DNA of 64,000 bases from Harmonia axyridis (GCF_914767665.1 NC_059504.1:21640501-21704500); one strand, 5' to 3'. Counted from the first letter of the stretch, positions 1 through 13,201 are shown. Notes: a model not told the origin generated them from the letters alone. Made by a program: numbers and translations.

Positions 1-674
1 TACATTGTTAAATTGCATTTGGGATTTATACAGTCACGGCTTTAAGTTGGTACCACTGCCGGTCGTCTGGTACGCGTACGGTTATCGTATAGGTAATTGC
101 AGTACCTTTAAATTGATGGTGTTTATCGTAAATCCAAGTGAACACGTGATAGGGAAACCTGGTGCTGATGCAGAGTCGCATTATGGAGGAAAGCAACTCC
201 ATCACATGCTTTTTTTGCAATAACATTGACTAAATTAGAGTTAAGCCAGAAGGGAACAGATTGTTAACCTCATAAATCGGATTCTATGACAAAAAATGAG
301 GAAAGCACTGAAGTGAAATAAAGAGCTTTTGAGCTCTTGTTCATTTACTCACCAAGACAACATAACTGTATATAGTTCATAGCTAGGTATATATGGTGTC
401 TTCATGGGTGCAACTTGGGCATGAATGATGAAGCTCTCAAAATTTCCTAATTTCATGCCCGAGCTTTACTTTTTTTTTGTTTCCGATGGCACAACTAACT
501 GTTGAATTGCAGACCAGGCTTTTTGGAATTAAAGCCAATTTCTATGGCTCTGAAAAAGCTATGATATCGATATTCTTTTCAGAATTCTAATTGAGTTTTC
601 TAAGTTTAATATGAGATACTGCAATACTTGAAATTGTTATTTTATATTTACTTAAAGCATCTCAACTAGGGATT

Positions 675-785
675 CACGGCTTGGATTGATTTTCAAGCTA
701 CTTGGCTTAAGCTTGACTTGATTTCAAGTGAAGCTCAAGTCAAGTTGTAGTTTTTCAATCTCAAGTCAAGTCGTATTTCGTAGAC
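675..785. repeat. Cluster of CTTGACTTGA / TCAAGTCAAG repeats
   Basis: Repeated CAAGT and ACTTG words, including inverted arms CTTGACTTGA and TCAAGTCAAG about 20 bp apart and a further direct copy. Low-complexity or transposon-terminal sequence; no function assigned. Confidence 0.35.
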
Positions 786-1394
786 TATATTTTCAGTGCA
801 ACTTTTACGAGTGATCTGAAAACAGTTTCCAACGAGTTACAAGTGTTAACTACTCCGAACGATTCTGTTTTTTAAAATCTCTAATTGTAAAAATGATCTC
901 ATAAATGGAGGAACAATTAAACGAGCGATAAAACCGAAGCCGAGAGCGAAGAAAACAAGCTTGGACTTTGGTTAAACTTTTCGTATATTGGCTGTGAGAG
1001 CTGTGACAATATAATTGTCAGGCGGTTAAAAAAACGTCATCATATTCTTCAGTTCATCTTGATGCAGTGGTTCAAGAAATTAATTTTGTGTTTCTCCACA
1101 TTCGTTCGAAAGAGCTTCTCATGACTTTGGCCTCAATCTAAGATAAAAACGAAAATTTGTTCGTTTGCAGAATTGTTTAACCAGAGCTGAATAGGTATTT
1201 ACATATTTTTCAAGAAATCAAAATGTAGCTGAATCTGCTATAGAGATGATCAACAAATATTAAGATAATCGAGTAGAGAATTTCGACGAATTCCGTACTT
1301 GAATGTCAATATTCAGGTGCTTGATTCATGTGAAGAAAAATTTAATATTGTTGAAGTCAAGTTTCTCCACTTTTCTCAGTGCTTTTTCACAGAA

Positions 1395-1512
1395 AAGATC
1401 GCACTGGCGTGAAGTCAAGAGCTTTTGAAAGCTTGAAAGCTCGTTTTGAAGACAGTTGAACGTTTAAAACGAGTGTTTTAAAGGTCCTTACATCACGTCA
1501 GTGCTCTTTTCA
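1395..1512. repeat. Short hairpin-type repeat
   Basis: GAAAAGATCGCACTGGCGTGA at the left is inverted at the right as TCACGTCAGTGCTCTTTTC, about 120 bp apart. Relatives with the GCACTGA(T/A)(G/A)TG core occur near 300, 4745 and 24830, so this is a dispersed small family. Confidence 0.45.
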
Positions 1513-2289
1513 ATTAACTATTTGAATTGAATTTTTTATTTCAAAATATTCATTCTGATTTGAACGAATTCTTTTTTGACAACTGAATGTTTAGTGTGTT
1601 TGCTTGATGTTTTTTTTTAGACTTTCCCAATCTCAAGTGATACCTCTTTGAGCAGTGTTTCAATTAAGTTACCGCTGTAACCTGTTTTAACTAATTTTGA
1701 CCCGACCCGAATTTCATCAATACAAAGAATAAAGGCAAATAAAAATATCTTATAATTTCAACGTATTTAATATGAAAGGTGTTCCTGAATTGGAAGTAAA
1801 AATGAAAATGGCAGATTTCTTGGATAATTTTAGGAAAAAATGTCTTATAAACATTGGCACCCAAAACTTTTTTTTTTCGAGATACAGGGAGTTTTTTGTA
1901 GTCTTCCTTTTTCTACGATTATACGAGTTAATCCAATGAAGCATTGCTACAGATCGGGAAAATAAGCGACAAAACGAATAATTAATTTATTCATCACAGC
2001 TTACTAAATGGATTATTATGATAATTTGGATTTTCCTGAGGATTTCGAGATGACTGTTTAACTTTTTTTCTCATAATCGAAACCAGATAAGTAAAAACTA
2101 TAAGACATAGGAGGGGGAGGTTAGGAAAAAGTCGGGAATTGCTTCAGAAAAAATATCACTCTGTAGATTTCCATTCAAACTTTGCATATCACATGATGTT
2201 AACTCTAATTTGCAGTTTCTATGCCAAAAATTTCAGTTGAATATCTTCTGAAGGTCAGAAGGTATCAGAAAAAAAACTCTAGAAAAAAA

Positions 2290-2365
2290 TTGAAATTTAA
2301 CACCATCTATCTCGAAAACAAAGCGTTTGTGGGTCCATGTTTGTAGGCCTTTTTTTCTTGAAATT
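2290..2365. repeat. Solo fragment of the 49393-50136 element family
   Basis: The segment around ATCTCGAAAACAAAGCGTTTG and gggtccatgtttgt matches the terminal arm of the TA-flanked element at 49393-50136 (ATCTCGAAAACGAAACGTTTG, accccatgttcat). No paired end is visible. Confidence 0.5.
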
Positions 2366-2834
2366 ATCTGAGAAAACTATCGTTTTCTTTTCGAAATTAG
2401 GTAGATCCTTTATGAACAATTAATTGAAGAGAAAAAGTTAGCGTTATGGTTGGTATTTCTTTGCATTAGCTTTAGTTTTAGTTTTGCTTAGATGTCATGT
2501 TCCACATTGGGACGATTGCCTTTTGTTTTCAATGTAACTAAAGTTGAAAAACACTTTCACATCTGATTGTGGCGACAAAGGGTTTTTTTGAAGCTATGTC
2601 AGCTATAAAAGGATACTTTAGACCAGCTATTCGCCAAAATGAGCTTAGATCATAATTTTGAAATTCTATTCTGTAAGTAGTTATCTCGCGAAGTCCAAGA
2701 AATACTACTTTGGCCGCCACGTCTTCAGCTTCATTGTAGTCCTCATTAACAATTTTCATTTTTTGCTGGATTCATCATGGATTAGGTTTATTTATTACTT
2801 ATAAGGTTCTTCGATACCCCCACAAAATAGCTGA

Positions 2835-2854
2835 TTTACCCCCGCGGGGGTAAA
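2835..2854. repeat. 20-bp perfect GC-rich palindrome
   Basis: TTTACCCCCGCGGGGGTAAA, surrounded by further TACCCCC words within 70 bp. It may be the end of an older mobile element. Confidence 0.5.
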
Positions 2855-2966
2855 TACCCCCAGGATCGATAGGTACCCAGGTCTTCGAGCTTGAGCAAAG
2901 CTTTGTTACTGTATACAATTACCCCTTCAGATACAGAAGTGCTAGTTCCGTGAGTTGCAGCTAGTA

Positions 2967-3976
2967 TAGGGCTGCCATAAATGTTGGAACATCGACCGGG
3001 ACAAGTGGAACAAAAATAGGTTAAAATACCACACAAAAATTAAAACCTCATCTGAGAGGTATTCATTTATTAATAATCCTATATTATATTTTATAGTTTC
3101 TATAAGATTATTGATTTTTTTGCACTTTGTAGTTGAATTATAACACATTCCCCAAAAATAAGATTCATTCAGACATATCCACTGAAATAATTTATAAAGA
3201 ACAAAAATAATATCATCTCGCAATAAAAACAACATAAAGTCGCAACAATAAACAAATAGGTATGGTACCCTTTTTTTTTAGGCTAGATCCTCGGTGCCAT
3301 TTTTTAGCTCATTTATATATTTCAAAGTTTTGGCCTTTCCAATTAATTTTTTTCTCACATAAATATAAAATTCTACGTTTGTCATTTCATACTGTGAGTT
3401 GTTTCTGCGTACTCATGAAAACCTTTCATCATTCGACCCTTTTAGATAATATTTGAAAATTTTAAGACCAATAGACTACACAGAAATTGACATCATATCG
3501 GCGGAAGTGGAAGAAGTTTTGTGAAGTATGTGCGCTGGACAACCGATAATTATGATGTCCTTGGAAAAAATTTCTTCTAATGAAAAATAAACGCCTTTAT
3601 TTTACTTCGAAGTGAGTACCTATTTGAGTTATCCGCACTGACAGCGAAAATATTTCATATAGAAATACTAAGGTCCTCTAAAGATTCAATACAGAATAAA
3701 GTGATTGTATAAGACAACTTATTTGGCCATGTGTCCAATTTTAATAATTTTATTTTCAATCCTTCAGTTTCAGAAAAATAATGTTTGAGCAACGGAACTG
3801 GAATCCGTTGAGATTCCATGAAAATAAATTTTGTCTCACCTACCCTATATAAGGAAATATGAATCTCAAAACGGTCGAACTACTGACCGGGACAATTGAA
3901 TAACTGACCGGGACACGGGGACTCGATGATCCAAACCGGGACATGTCCCGGCGTACCGGGACGTATGGCAGCCCTA
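2967..3976. mobile_element. Non-autonomous hAT-type DNA transposon, 1010 bp
   Basis: Ends TAGGGCTGCCATA / TATGGCAGCCCTA in inverted orientation, flanked by a perfect 8-bp target-site duplication AGCTAGTA at 2959-2966 and 3977-3984. An 8-bp duplication and TAGGG-type ends are hAT hallmarks. Subterminal ACCGGGACA words occur in several copies near both ends. No transposase frame is present, so it must have been moved in trans. Confidence 0.85.
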
Positions 3977-3984
3977 AGCTAGTA

Positions 3985-5382
3985 ATATTTATATTTAGGG
4001 AATAACATTAAACCAAAAAACCTAAGATCCCTATACTTATTACTGTTTTCAGCACCAAGATTTACCATTTTCTAAAAAGATTCGAATTCGATTTCGGAAA
4101 AGTTGAGCGTGCATTTCTACCTTCTCCAGATTCTACTGACTTGACGAAAACTATAGTCGTGTAAGATTTAATCGATTATGTGGGTGCAGGAGCTGCCTTT
4201 ACCGGAGAGTGTCCAATAAATCACGAGGGACATTTGCATCTTCCTTGAAGTCGGTATCCGACAATGATATCAGCAGTGATTCCATAGGAACAGTTCAGCA
4301 AACGTATTTAAGTTCAGCTGAGATAAGAGATGCGAATGCATGACTGGCCAGACATGAGTATAAATCATCCTGTCCGAAGATACTGCCCAGCCTGGTAATG
4401 TGCTAAGAAGCTGTGTACCAACTGGACAAAGAAGATGGTCGCGAGATTCAGAGAGAGCTTTCAGTTCTTTTGGGCTTTGTAGTTACTTTTATTGACAAAG
4501 GAATAAGGAATGGAGTTTTTCAGCGATTTTTGAGGTCACGCTCACTGAATAGATCCCTCTATCACTTCTTTAGATTCTTTAATTGCCTAATTTTGAGCTA
4601 GGAATACTCTCAAATTATAAGGTTCAACTCATATGATCTCAAGTTAATCTTATGATTTGAAAAATTCAAGGTGAATATTGGAAAAGAAGAAATCATTCCA
4701 AGCTTTGTGTGAAATTCAAGCATATTATCGAAAGATATAATGAAAGCACTGATGTGAAATTAGTTTGTAACTATAAAAAGCTCGTTCATTCATGTGCCAA
4801 TTGCACACATACATTTATAGAGTTTTAAGGTGTCCAAGAGTGCAATGAATAAACGACTGCTAAAAAGCTCCAGACTTCACATTGATCGATGAGAAGATTA
4901 ATAAAAATTTCAAGTGAAATCAATGACGAGTTATTGAGATTTTCCACAATTTGTGAGGGATATATTGAGAAAAACCCCGATAAAACTATAATACTGCATA
5001 AAAATCACAAATAAGAAGTTGCCAAATTTCACATCCAACCATTATTGTATGGTGTTAATAATTCAAGCCCAATAAAGGCGCTATCACTGAACAACGACAA
5101 GATCAGCAGAAACTGATATGATGACACCGAAGGCCAAGTTTGAACGTCGAGACATCTTGATTTCATTCATCAGCAGAAATTATGCGATGTTTTAAATTCT
5201 TTCATTCTACAAATATGAACCAAGGAGAAATTTACTTTGCATGTTTGTGAATCAATCATTAATGATAATATCTTTATTGAGCATTTCAGATGAAATGTGT
5301 AAATTTTTTCAGATATCCATAATTTATATGCACGTTTCTCTATATCAATTATCATATCTATCTCAATTTTTCAATTCACATT
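3985..5382. other. No gene recognised
   Basis: AT-rich spacer. A 62-codon open frame at 4413-4601 lacks recognisable motifs. A GCACTGATGTGAAA-type repeat lies near 4745. Confidence 0.4.
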
Positions 5383-5720
5383 TTGAAAGCCATCAGCGAT
5401 GAGGATAAATTGTCTCTTCTCATTTTGTTCGATTACTCCAAGGCCTTTGATGACAAGATGCGGTTGGCTATTTTGGCTGATATGGATCTATCTGATGTGG
5501 CTATTCTTCTTTTAAAAGCTCACCTTGAAAAGAGATTCCAAGCTACATATTATAAGAATGCGATACCTTAATTCTTAGAAATCTGTAGAGGTATACCACA
5601 GGGGTCTGAATTGGGGTCTATACTTTTTATAATTCATATATCACAATTCGAGAAATACATTATTGATTCTATATCGGTATATCATTTTACGGATGTGTTT
5701 TTTCTTAGTCTCAAAAATGC
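5383..5720 (+). pseudogene. Decayed non-LTR retrotransposon reverse transcriptase fragment
   Basis: Conceptual translation shows LILFDYSKAFDDK (RT block with the first catalytic Asp), then after a stop RGIPQGSELGS (the GIPQGS block), then a degenerate YHFTDVF where Y/FADD is expected. Stops and loss of the DD pair show it is dead. Jockey/CR1-like by motif style. Confidence 0.7.
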
Positions 5721-6966
5721 ATTAGTTATAATATGAGTGAATGATCCTAAGTTCAGTAGGATGAATATTCAACTAACAATAGAGTTTATCAAGTCTTAGA
5801 ACGAATTTCTTCGAATTTATTCGTGAAAATAATTTAACAAAAAATTTTGGCCTTTACGTATTGATTAGCATCGAACAGAATAATTTAAAGAAAGGATTTT
5901 GTCACTAAGATAAGTCAAGTGATAAGTTGATGTTAATGAAGATGTATAGGTTAACTACAAGTAACACGAAATTTGGTTCAAACTAATATTGCTTTACTAT
6001 TTCAAAGACTAGATATATTTAGAAAATTGACAAACAAACAATTAAATTGGAAGTATATAGATGTATGTATTATTCTGGAATTGTAAATGTCATATGATAA
6101 AGTTATACAAAATATTAAATGAAATGAAGAAAATTTCAATATAGAACTTAATCTAAAAAATTTTCCAATCTCTACTTGCGTTCGAACTGTCAACACCGAT
6201 ACCAAGAAATTCAAGACGATTGGTCCAACTGGTCGATGCCTTGGAACCAGATGGGCCTTAAGAGCAGCTGGGTACTACGAAGTACCATCGATTCGCATGC
6301 TTTTGATGTATTGAACCTTATAATTAAGCGTTTAACCGCATGCTGGGAGAGCATGTTAATTAAAATCTGGTCGATTACAATACTGTTGAAGGTTCAAGAT
6401 GAACTTTTGTCTAGAGTTACATTTGGAATATGAGATGAATAATTATCTACTTTCCAACTTCCTTCAAATTACTTGTTATAGCTCTGGGTATTTCATTGTT
6501 ACCTCCCTCTATGATAGTGTCTATTCCTTCCAGGGTTCATGAGATGAATATGCAAGTCAGATGAGAGATAATAATTATACACACTTCCTTTTTTCTGTAA
6601 TGTAACTACCTGTATGATGTATAACTATATAGTTAGTTGAATGTTAAGGAAACACGTCATGAAAGAGTGTTGTTTTATGACAAGTGAATACTGACCACAA
6701 TCATGTCAATTAACAAGTTACTCAGGTTTTTTTGTTCGAAATTTCACACGACTAATTTTTTATTAGTATTGAACATTGTTCTAAAAATGTGATACATTGA
6801 ATTAAGTCTTCATGTCTTCATGGAATGTCAAATTGGAGGTAAATTGTATTATAAATACAAAGGTGATTTTTGATTACTTATTAGATTTCATATACATAAT
6901 ATATCTTGAGATATAAATTGATATTGCCCACCGTTCTTTTCTATTGGGCTCTTCCCACTACATATA
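5721..6966. other. No gene recognised; one coding-like island
   Basis: Mostly AT-rich. At about 6172-6312 one + frame is open and less AT-rich, with text such as TVNTDTKKFKTIGPTGRC and GTRWALRAAGYYEV before a stop. It resembles conserved protein or a processed pseudogene, but I cannot identify it. Confidence 0.35.
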
Positions 6967-8316
6967 CAGGGTGTCCCGATAGTAACTGTATGACTAAGTG
7001 AGTACGAATTGACAGAAAAAAAATTAATTTCTGCCTTTCCTCAGAAAGCTACAAGGTGACTTTTCATATTCATAAAACTAATTAAACCATAATCAGAACA
7101 ATACTTATCGGCAGAATTTATTGAAAGAGTCAAAGAGTTATTAATTATTTGAATATTCCAGGACCAGACTCATTATTCCTCATTCATAGTGTTCTGGTTA
7201 AAAATATCAATTTGTATTTTGAATTTGAAATCATTGTTCAGATTTCCAAAAAGAGAATAAACTCAGCTTCGATACGCGGTATCACTCAAAGTTTTCACAT
7301 CTAACATTCTTCGTGAATGAATATAAACAGTAAAAAACTTCTTGTTTATGGGAATTTTTCTTCCTAAAATTATGTTACTCTAATTTAGGAGCACCGTGTA
7401 TACCTTGATGAAAAGTCACCGCTTCCATAAAAAATCTTGAATTCAAACGAAATTTTGCATGCCTACCCTACTCCCTAAGGGCTATTTTATGAAGATATTT
7501 TCGATTTTCGGAGAACATCAGTGGAGTGCAATTCGGTCACATCTCAAGTAAATCGAAGAAAAAAGTATACCGCTGTTTTTTTGAAGGAATGAATGAAGCA
7601 ATATCGAACTGCTTGTTCAATTTGGAGTATAATTTGCTTTTACAGAACAAAATTTGAAATTCCAGATCCAGAGATGATTAGCTTTTTCGAAAGACGTGCT
7701 AACTCGAAAGTGGCTACAAATTCATAATTAAGTGAGCCACGAATTGAATTCGGTAATATCTTGAAACAATAGATTTGATTGTTTGTTTGACAGATACGTT
7801 CACTTAATGCAAAATATATCCGGGGTATTACTGAATTCAATTCGTGTCTGACTAAATTATGAATTTGTAGCCAATTTTGAGTTAGCACGTCTTTCGAAAA
7901 AACTAATCATCTCTGGATCTGGAATTTCTAATTTTGTTCTGTAAAAGCAAATTATACTCCGAATTGAACGAGCAGTTCGATATTGCTTCATACATTCCTT
8001 CAAAAAAACAGCGGTATACTTTTTTCTTCGAAATACTTGAGATGTGACCGAATTGCACGCTACTGGTGTGCCCATCGAAAAACGAAAATATCTCCATAAA
8101 ATAGCCCTTAGGGAGTAGGGTAGGCATGCAAAATTTAGTTTGAATTCAAGCTTTTTTATGGAAGCTATTGCATAAAAGTGATTTTTTCTTGTAAACTTCA
8201 ACATCCTGTATATCTCTTTGGGATCGAGATATAGGTATATAATATAAATTTTTCCGAATCAGGACAACTAGGAGAATATCCCATTGAATTTTCAACGATA
8301 AAAACTGTACACCCTG
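6967..8316. mobile_element. Region bounded by TA|CAGGGTGT ends with a 338-bp-arm inverted repeat inside
   Basis: CAGGGTGT at 6967 and its inverse ending at 8316, each next to TA. Inside, arms 7422-7758 and 8164-7826 are near-perfect inverted copies around a 67-bp spacer. The two outer ends share little beyond CAGGGTGT, so they may belong to different elements. Open frames in the arms are mirror-image artefacts. Confidence 0.65.
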
Positions 8317-9505
8317 TATTTCATATAATATCTCAATCACGGACATAAAAAAAAATTATTTCTTGGTTGTAGATTTGTGTCCAGAACAATTTTCTTTTGA
8401 AATATCGGAAGAAGCAAAATTTTGTGAAATAATTCCATATAATAACGAATTCGAACAAGTACATAAAATCCCCTGACATAAAGTAGGTGCTTTTTCAATT
8501 TTTTCACTTCTAATGATAATATTTACTTTCAGGTTTATAACTATTATGACCTGTTCAAAACAGGTCATCCGCAGAAAGAAACTCTGTATAATGTCAGCTG
8601 CGGAAATCAAAGGGCAGGAGAAAGAAGTTAAAACAAAATAACTGCCTATCAGTTGGTAATTGAAGAGGCCAGCCGATCTTCCAAACCTACTTATATAAGT
8701 GGTAAATAAATGGTTTGGTTGGTACTTGCATCGGTCTGACATTATAAACGAAAAGCTTCATCATGCAGCCGAAATTAAGTTGGCCAGTAAAGATGCATCA
8801 GTGATTTATAAACGTATATAATATTGAAGGACCACACAAGAACGGGAACGTTAATTTATCTGGAAAAATTCGATATAAGCGATTGAAACGGTATCGCGAA
8901 AAAAGAAGAACAGAAAATTTCACATGAAAGTTCATCATAACCCCCATCTTACAAAATCTCAACTCATTTTATTTTAATCAACAGATTAGGTCCAATTACA
9001 GATTACATTTGAATAGAAAAAAATACAGTAGAGCGAACATTCAATAAAATTAACAAATTTTCTAAACAGAAAAAAAAATACTGTTTTATTCAAACATTAT
9101 AACTAAAAACTCATTCGAAGTGTCTCATGAATTCCTTCCTATAAACAAAAATTCTGAAAGAGTCTCCACGGAGCCTAATACAAGGGATATATCGAAATTA
9201 TAAACATTATGCTTCCTATAAGCCAAATATCGGAAAATATCTTCTGAATTTTTTTTTCGTTTTAAAAGCGTTTTCTTAAGTTGTTTTTACGAAAGATTTG
9301 AAAAATGTTTTCAAGAGTCCTGTTTATATGCATTTCTAACATAAATTCAAGTAGCTTAGTTGCTTTACTATCAAAACTTCGGACTAAGAGTAAGTTTGTC
9401 GTCGGAAATGACCCCCATCAGATTTTTAATCTCGATTTTCTGGGTTAGTGGAGTGCCCTCAATATGATAAACTAAGCTTTATATATCTTTTTTTTTTTGT
9501 GAACG
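8317..9505. other. No gene recognised
   Basis: AT-rich non-coding DNA. A 128-codon - frame at 8356-8742 has no recognisable motif or splice support. Confidence 0.4.
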
Positions 9506-9775
9506 TCACTTGAAAACACTTCGATATATTGAAAAATGGCTTATTTTTATCCAACCAACCAACCATATATAAAACCGATTCAAGTGACCCTGAACAAGGA
9601 AGTAGTCATTCATTTCTTCGATTTGTTCAGACAATTTGAAATCATCTACGAAAAGCTGACAAGATGAGTTGGATACAACACTTGGTAGGACGTTTCTCGA
9701 AAACAAAATGAGGAGGGGTTCCAAGTTCGATCCCTGCGGTATACCCCAAAACAAATAATCTGAATCTCTAGTCAA
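9506..9775 (-). pseudogene. Non-LTR retrotransposon reverse transcriptase fragment
   Basis: A 90-codon frame with FWGIPQGSNLEPLLILF (GIPQGS block) and QLFVDDFKL (F-x-DD catalytic block) at the usual spacing. Flanking RT domains and endonuclease are absent, so this is a truncated LINE copy inside the presumed intron of the - strand gene. Confidence 0.75.
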
Positions 9776-11794
9776 AATTATATTGCAAATTTGAATTTTT
9801 CATAAACTTTTGAGTTCAAAGCAAACTAATACTTCATTTATATTTTTTTTAAACATTAAGAAGTTTTTAATTTAATGAATTTCACAAATTTTACAAAGCG
9901 ATGTAATATTTTTAGGGAACTAGAATATATATACATATAGTACAATATTTTTCATCTAGGTACTATCAAAAAATATGTAGGTATTTGAAAATATTCAATT
10001 TCGATTTATTCTCGAAATGACGTTCTCCTTCCAATTCCAAGACATTGCCAACATGAGTTTCAATTGAGAAATTGATGATTTCGAGGTAGATCTCCGCAAA
10101 TGAGGCCATACAATCGATGAAAATTGAAGTAAAGTGCAACTTTACCCCCCTAGTGCGGTAATATACTCTATTACCCTATTTTCTATTAACTCTCACGTCA
10201 CTAAAAGATATATTTCATGTTGGTAGTAGATTTTTGAATTATTTCAATTTGAAAAATACTGGAAATTTGTTAATTATTTCCTCTTTCAATGCAAAATATC
10301 TCACCACGTGAGTAAAAAATTTATAATTATTAATGGGAAAAATTGATGAATATCCAGTGGCGGGATTCAGACTCAAGGTCATTCGTTACGAAATCCGAAT
10401 GAAGTTTTCGAAAATTCAGTCCTCTGAAACTATAAGTGCGGTAATAAATCTAGTATTCAGTATAATCTTTGAAATATATGTTTTCTATTTCATGATTGTG
10501 TGTTGTTAAGTTTCGGAGGAATTAAGTGTTTGGGTTTTTTTTGACATTTTGCTCTGAAAATTCATAGATCGTATTCTCTCTAATCTATGAACCAAATCAC
10601 ATAAAAATAGTTCTAATTGTTTCCAAAAAAATCTCAATCTTTATTTGATTCGTAAAGGTAAAAATTTTCAGAGGGGTCAATTGTTAACAATAATAATTGT
10701 TATGATATTTTTTGTGTGTAAGTAGTTATACATGTTTGGGAGATAAGATTCAGATGTATAGAGAAAGAAGTTCAGTTTCAAATTAAACGCTCAAGTGAAA
10801 AGATATTTGTTTTCTTATCAAATCCCGCAGTTAACAAATTCGAACAAATATTATTTGTTCTACAAGCAAGGCAGTAACAATAATAATTTGTAAAAATAAT
10901 AATAATTTGCAACCAAAAAGTATTTGATGAAATCGCTTAAGACAAAAAATTTTGCGGATGTATTTTGACATATTGATGAATTTTAGGATTTGGTTTATAT
11001 AATGATATCTATCTACTTGTATGACTTATAAAACAAATTACATTTGAGATATGCTCAGTTTTATTTGGAAATTTGGAATGCTGAAATGAAAAATATCTGT
11101 GCTAATTTGAATATAGCAGAAATTGTTTAGTTGAGTAACTTGAGGATATCATTTGATCAGAATCAATATTTCTGAGAGGTGTAGGTACTCTCTTTATATA
11201 ATCCTGTAATTTGAATCAAAATCAGATTATGAATGAAAAACAGTGTGGGAGATTGATCAGTTTAAACGATTATAGAAAAAATAATTGAAGCCCAATTACA
11301 ATCGAGTCACAATAGGCGAAATTTATTCATTCATCAATTTGAATTGGATGAAACAAAGATGACAGGCAGGATCAATTTTTATTCGATGAAATATTCCTTC
11401 CACATACTCCCCGGAATACCAATTGACAAATTATAGGTCTATTGAATGGATGGTATACAAATATATACGATTGATAGATCCATTGAATACAAAACAATTT
11501 ATGAAAATATTTTTTTTTAACCGATCGAAATATTTTGAATGGAAACAGAAGTGATTCAAAAACGTAAATAGAAAATATTTTTTTTTATCAATATGGATAT
11601 AAGTAGCACAAGAGGGACAATAGGAAAATGTAGATCGATAAAGTTATATTTCAGAGGGTGAAATCTTCTTATTCCATGAAAATTGAACGGAAATTGAAAA
11701 GAATGAGAAAATCTTCACGTAATATGATTCTAAGTGTTTCAAATAATTTGTCAAATCGTGCTCTAAGAAGTAAGGATCCAGATATGAAGTTGTA
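9776..11794. other. No gene recognised
   Basis: AT-rich with A/T homopolymers and AAT-type microsatellite patches near 10870. Nothing supportable. Confidence 0.4.
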
Positions 11795-12742
11795 GTGAAT
11801 TTATGAAAATTGTTGTTATGATGTCATACGTAATTTGTCTATTTTCAAAAAGAATTGAATCGAAATTAACATATGATCCGTTAAAGAACAAAAAGCAGAT
11901 GCCAATAAAAAAAAAAAGATTATGGATTCCGATTTTGTCTCACTCCACTAATTTATTATTAATGGCAATAAAATACAAGCTACATACTTCCTAATTTTTC
12001 TTCAAATGAAGATACAGGGTGCAAACTGTTACAACAGTGTGTTTTGACAGTTGCTCTTCGATAAGAAATCGCTCTGTCAGGTCATTGAAATGTATTGTCA
12101 TTATAAAAATATTTCTATAGAATAATATTAATATTATAAAATATTATAAAAATATATCTATGGAAATATTTTTATGAAAATATTTTTAAAAATGCTACAT
12201 CTGTCAAAATTTTCAAGGAAGATCTTTATGTGGAAAATTCATTTAGCATTCAAAATGCAGTAGCATGACATGTATTTTTCAAAAGGGGTTGAATATATGA
12301 AAATTTTTGTTATTTCGTAAGTGGATATGTGTAAAAATATGGTGTCATACATAATTTCTCTATTTTCTCTGAAGAACAAGAAGCTGAGGCCAATAAAAAA
12401 GGTTATGTATTTCCGATTTTGATTTTCACAAGAACTTTCGACGTTTGTCTCACTCCACTAATATATTATAAATGCGGATGAAAAATTTTAATATAAAAAT
12501 CATTCCTACTATTTTTCCCAAAATATAGATACAAGGTGGAAACTGGTACAACAGAGTGTTTTGACAGGTGCTCTTCCACAAGGAATCAGATTGTTTCAAA
12601 ACCAATTTATCTTGATTCGACTTATCATGTCAATGAAATGTATTGTAATTATAAAAATATTTCTTAAAATGCTGCATCTGTCAAAGTTATTGAGAAAGTT
12701 CTTTTATGTGGAAAATTCATTTAGCATTCAGAAAATTGTTTT
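11795..12742. repeat. Two diverged direct copies of a roughly 470-bp unit
   Basis: Copy 1 about 11795-12262, copy 2 about 12296-12742. Shared blocks include GTGTCATAC, TTTGTCTCACTCCACTAAT, GATACAGGGTG/GATACAAGGTG, GTGTTTTGACAG (offset 517) and GTGGAAAATTCATTTAGC. Copy 1 has extra AT-rich sequence. An old tandem duplication or two neighbouring repeat insertions. Confidence 0.65.
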
Positions 12743-13181
12743 TTTACGCAGTTTAGTAGCAAATGAACTTGTGAGCCAATGATTAAAACAATTTTTTGAT
12801 GTTAACTCAGAAGTGACTTAATCAGTTTCCTGAATTGAGTAGGTGTTTTTGGCATAAGTTGGCTCATTCGTTTAAGCCAAAACCGAGTGACCTTCAACTT
12901 GTTAACCCTGTATCTCCCTTATGAAGCGGAGTGGGTAGTATGCTGAATATAAATATCTTCACTAAAATTGCATAAATAATAAATTGGTGAAATAAACCTA
13001 CTGAAAGTTCAATCATCTTGTATATAATTATTTTAATCAATACCAATACTGATCTTACGAGTTATAGCTTTTAATTTCACTTATAGGCTCTTCAGCATAT
13101 CTTCAATGAAAATTCAATCGGTCGGTGTTATTTCCACGATACCGTGCTTTCGATTATCAAAATTTTCATTGACAGATCATT

Positions 13182-13201
13182 CTGCGACTTAAAAGTCGCA
13201 G
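13182..13201. repeat. Perfect inverted repeat just inside intron 1 of the divergent gene
   Basis: CTGCGACTT, two bases, AAGTCGCAG. It shares the GACTTAA core seen several times in the adjacent promoter. A 12-bp palindrome GGACGTACGTCC lies at 13266-13277. Both sit in the GC-richer segment and could be regulatory. Confidence 0.5.

Larger units (their letters stand above)
1..2834. other. No gene recognised; presumed intron 1 of the - strand gene
   Basis: AT-rich non-coding DNA. Overlapping short open frames on both strands at 5-226 match nothing I recognise and have no splice context. Small repeats inside are listed separately. Confidence 0.5.

Noticed and set aside
5..226. Overlapping 72- and 66-codon frames at the window start
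   Set aside because: No recognisable domain on either strand and no splice sites that would tie them to the divergent collagen gene.
7857..8204. 115-codon - frame as a small gene
   Set aside because: It lies in one arm of a long inverted repeat; open reading is by chance and mirrored in the other arm.
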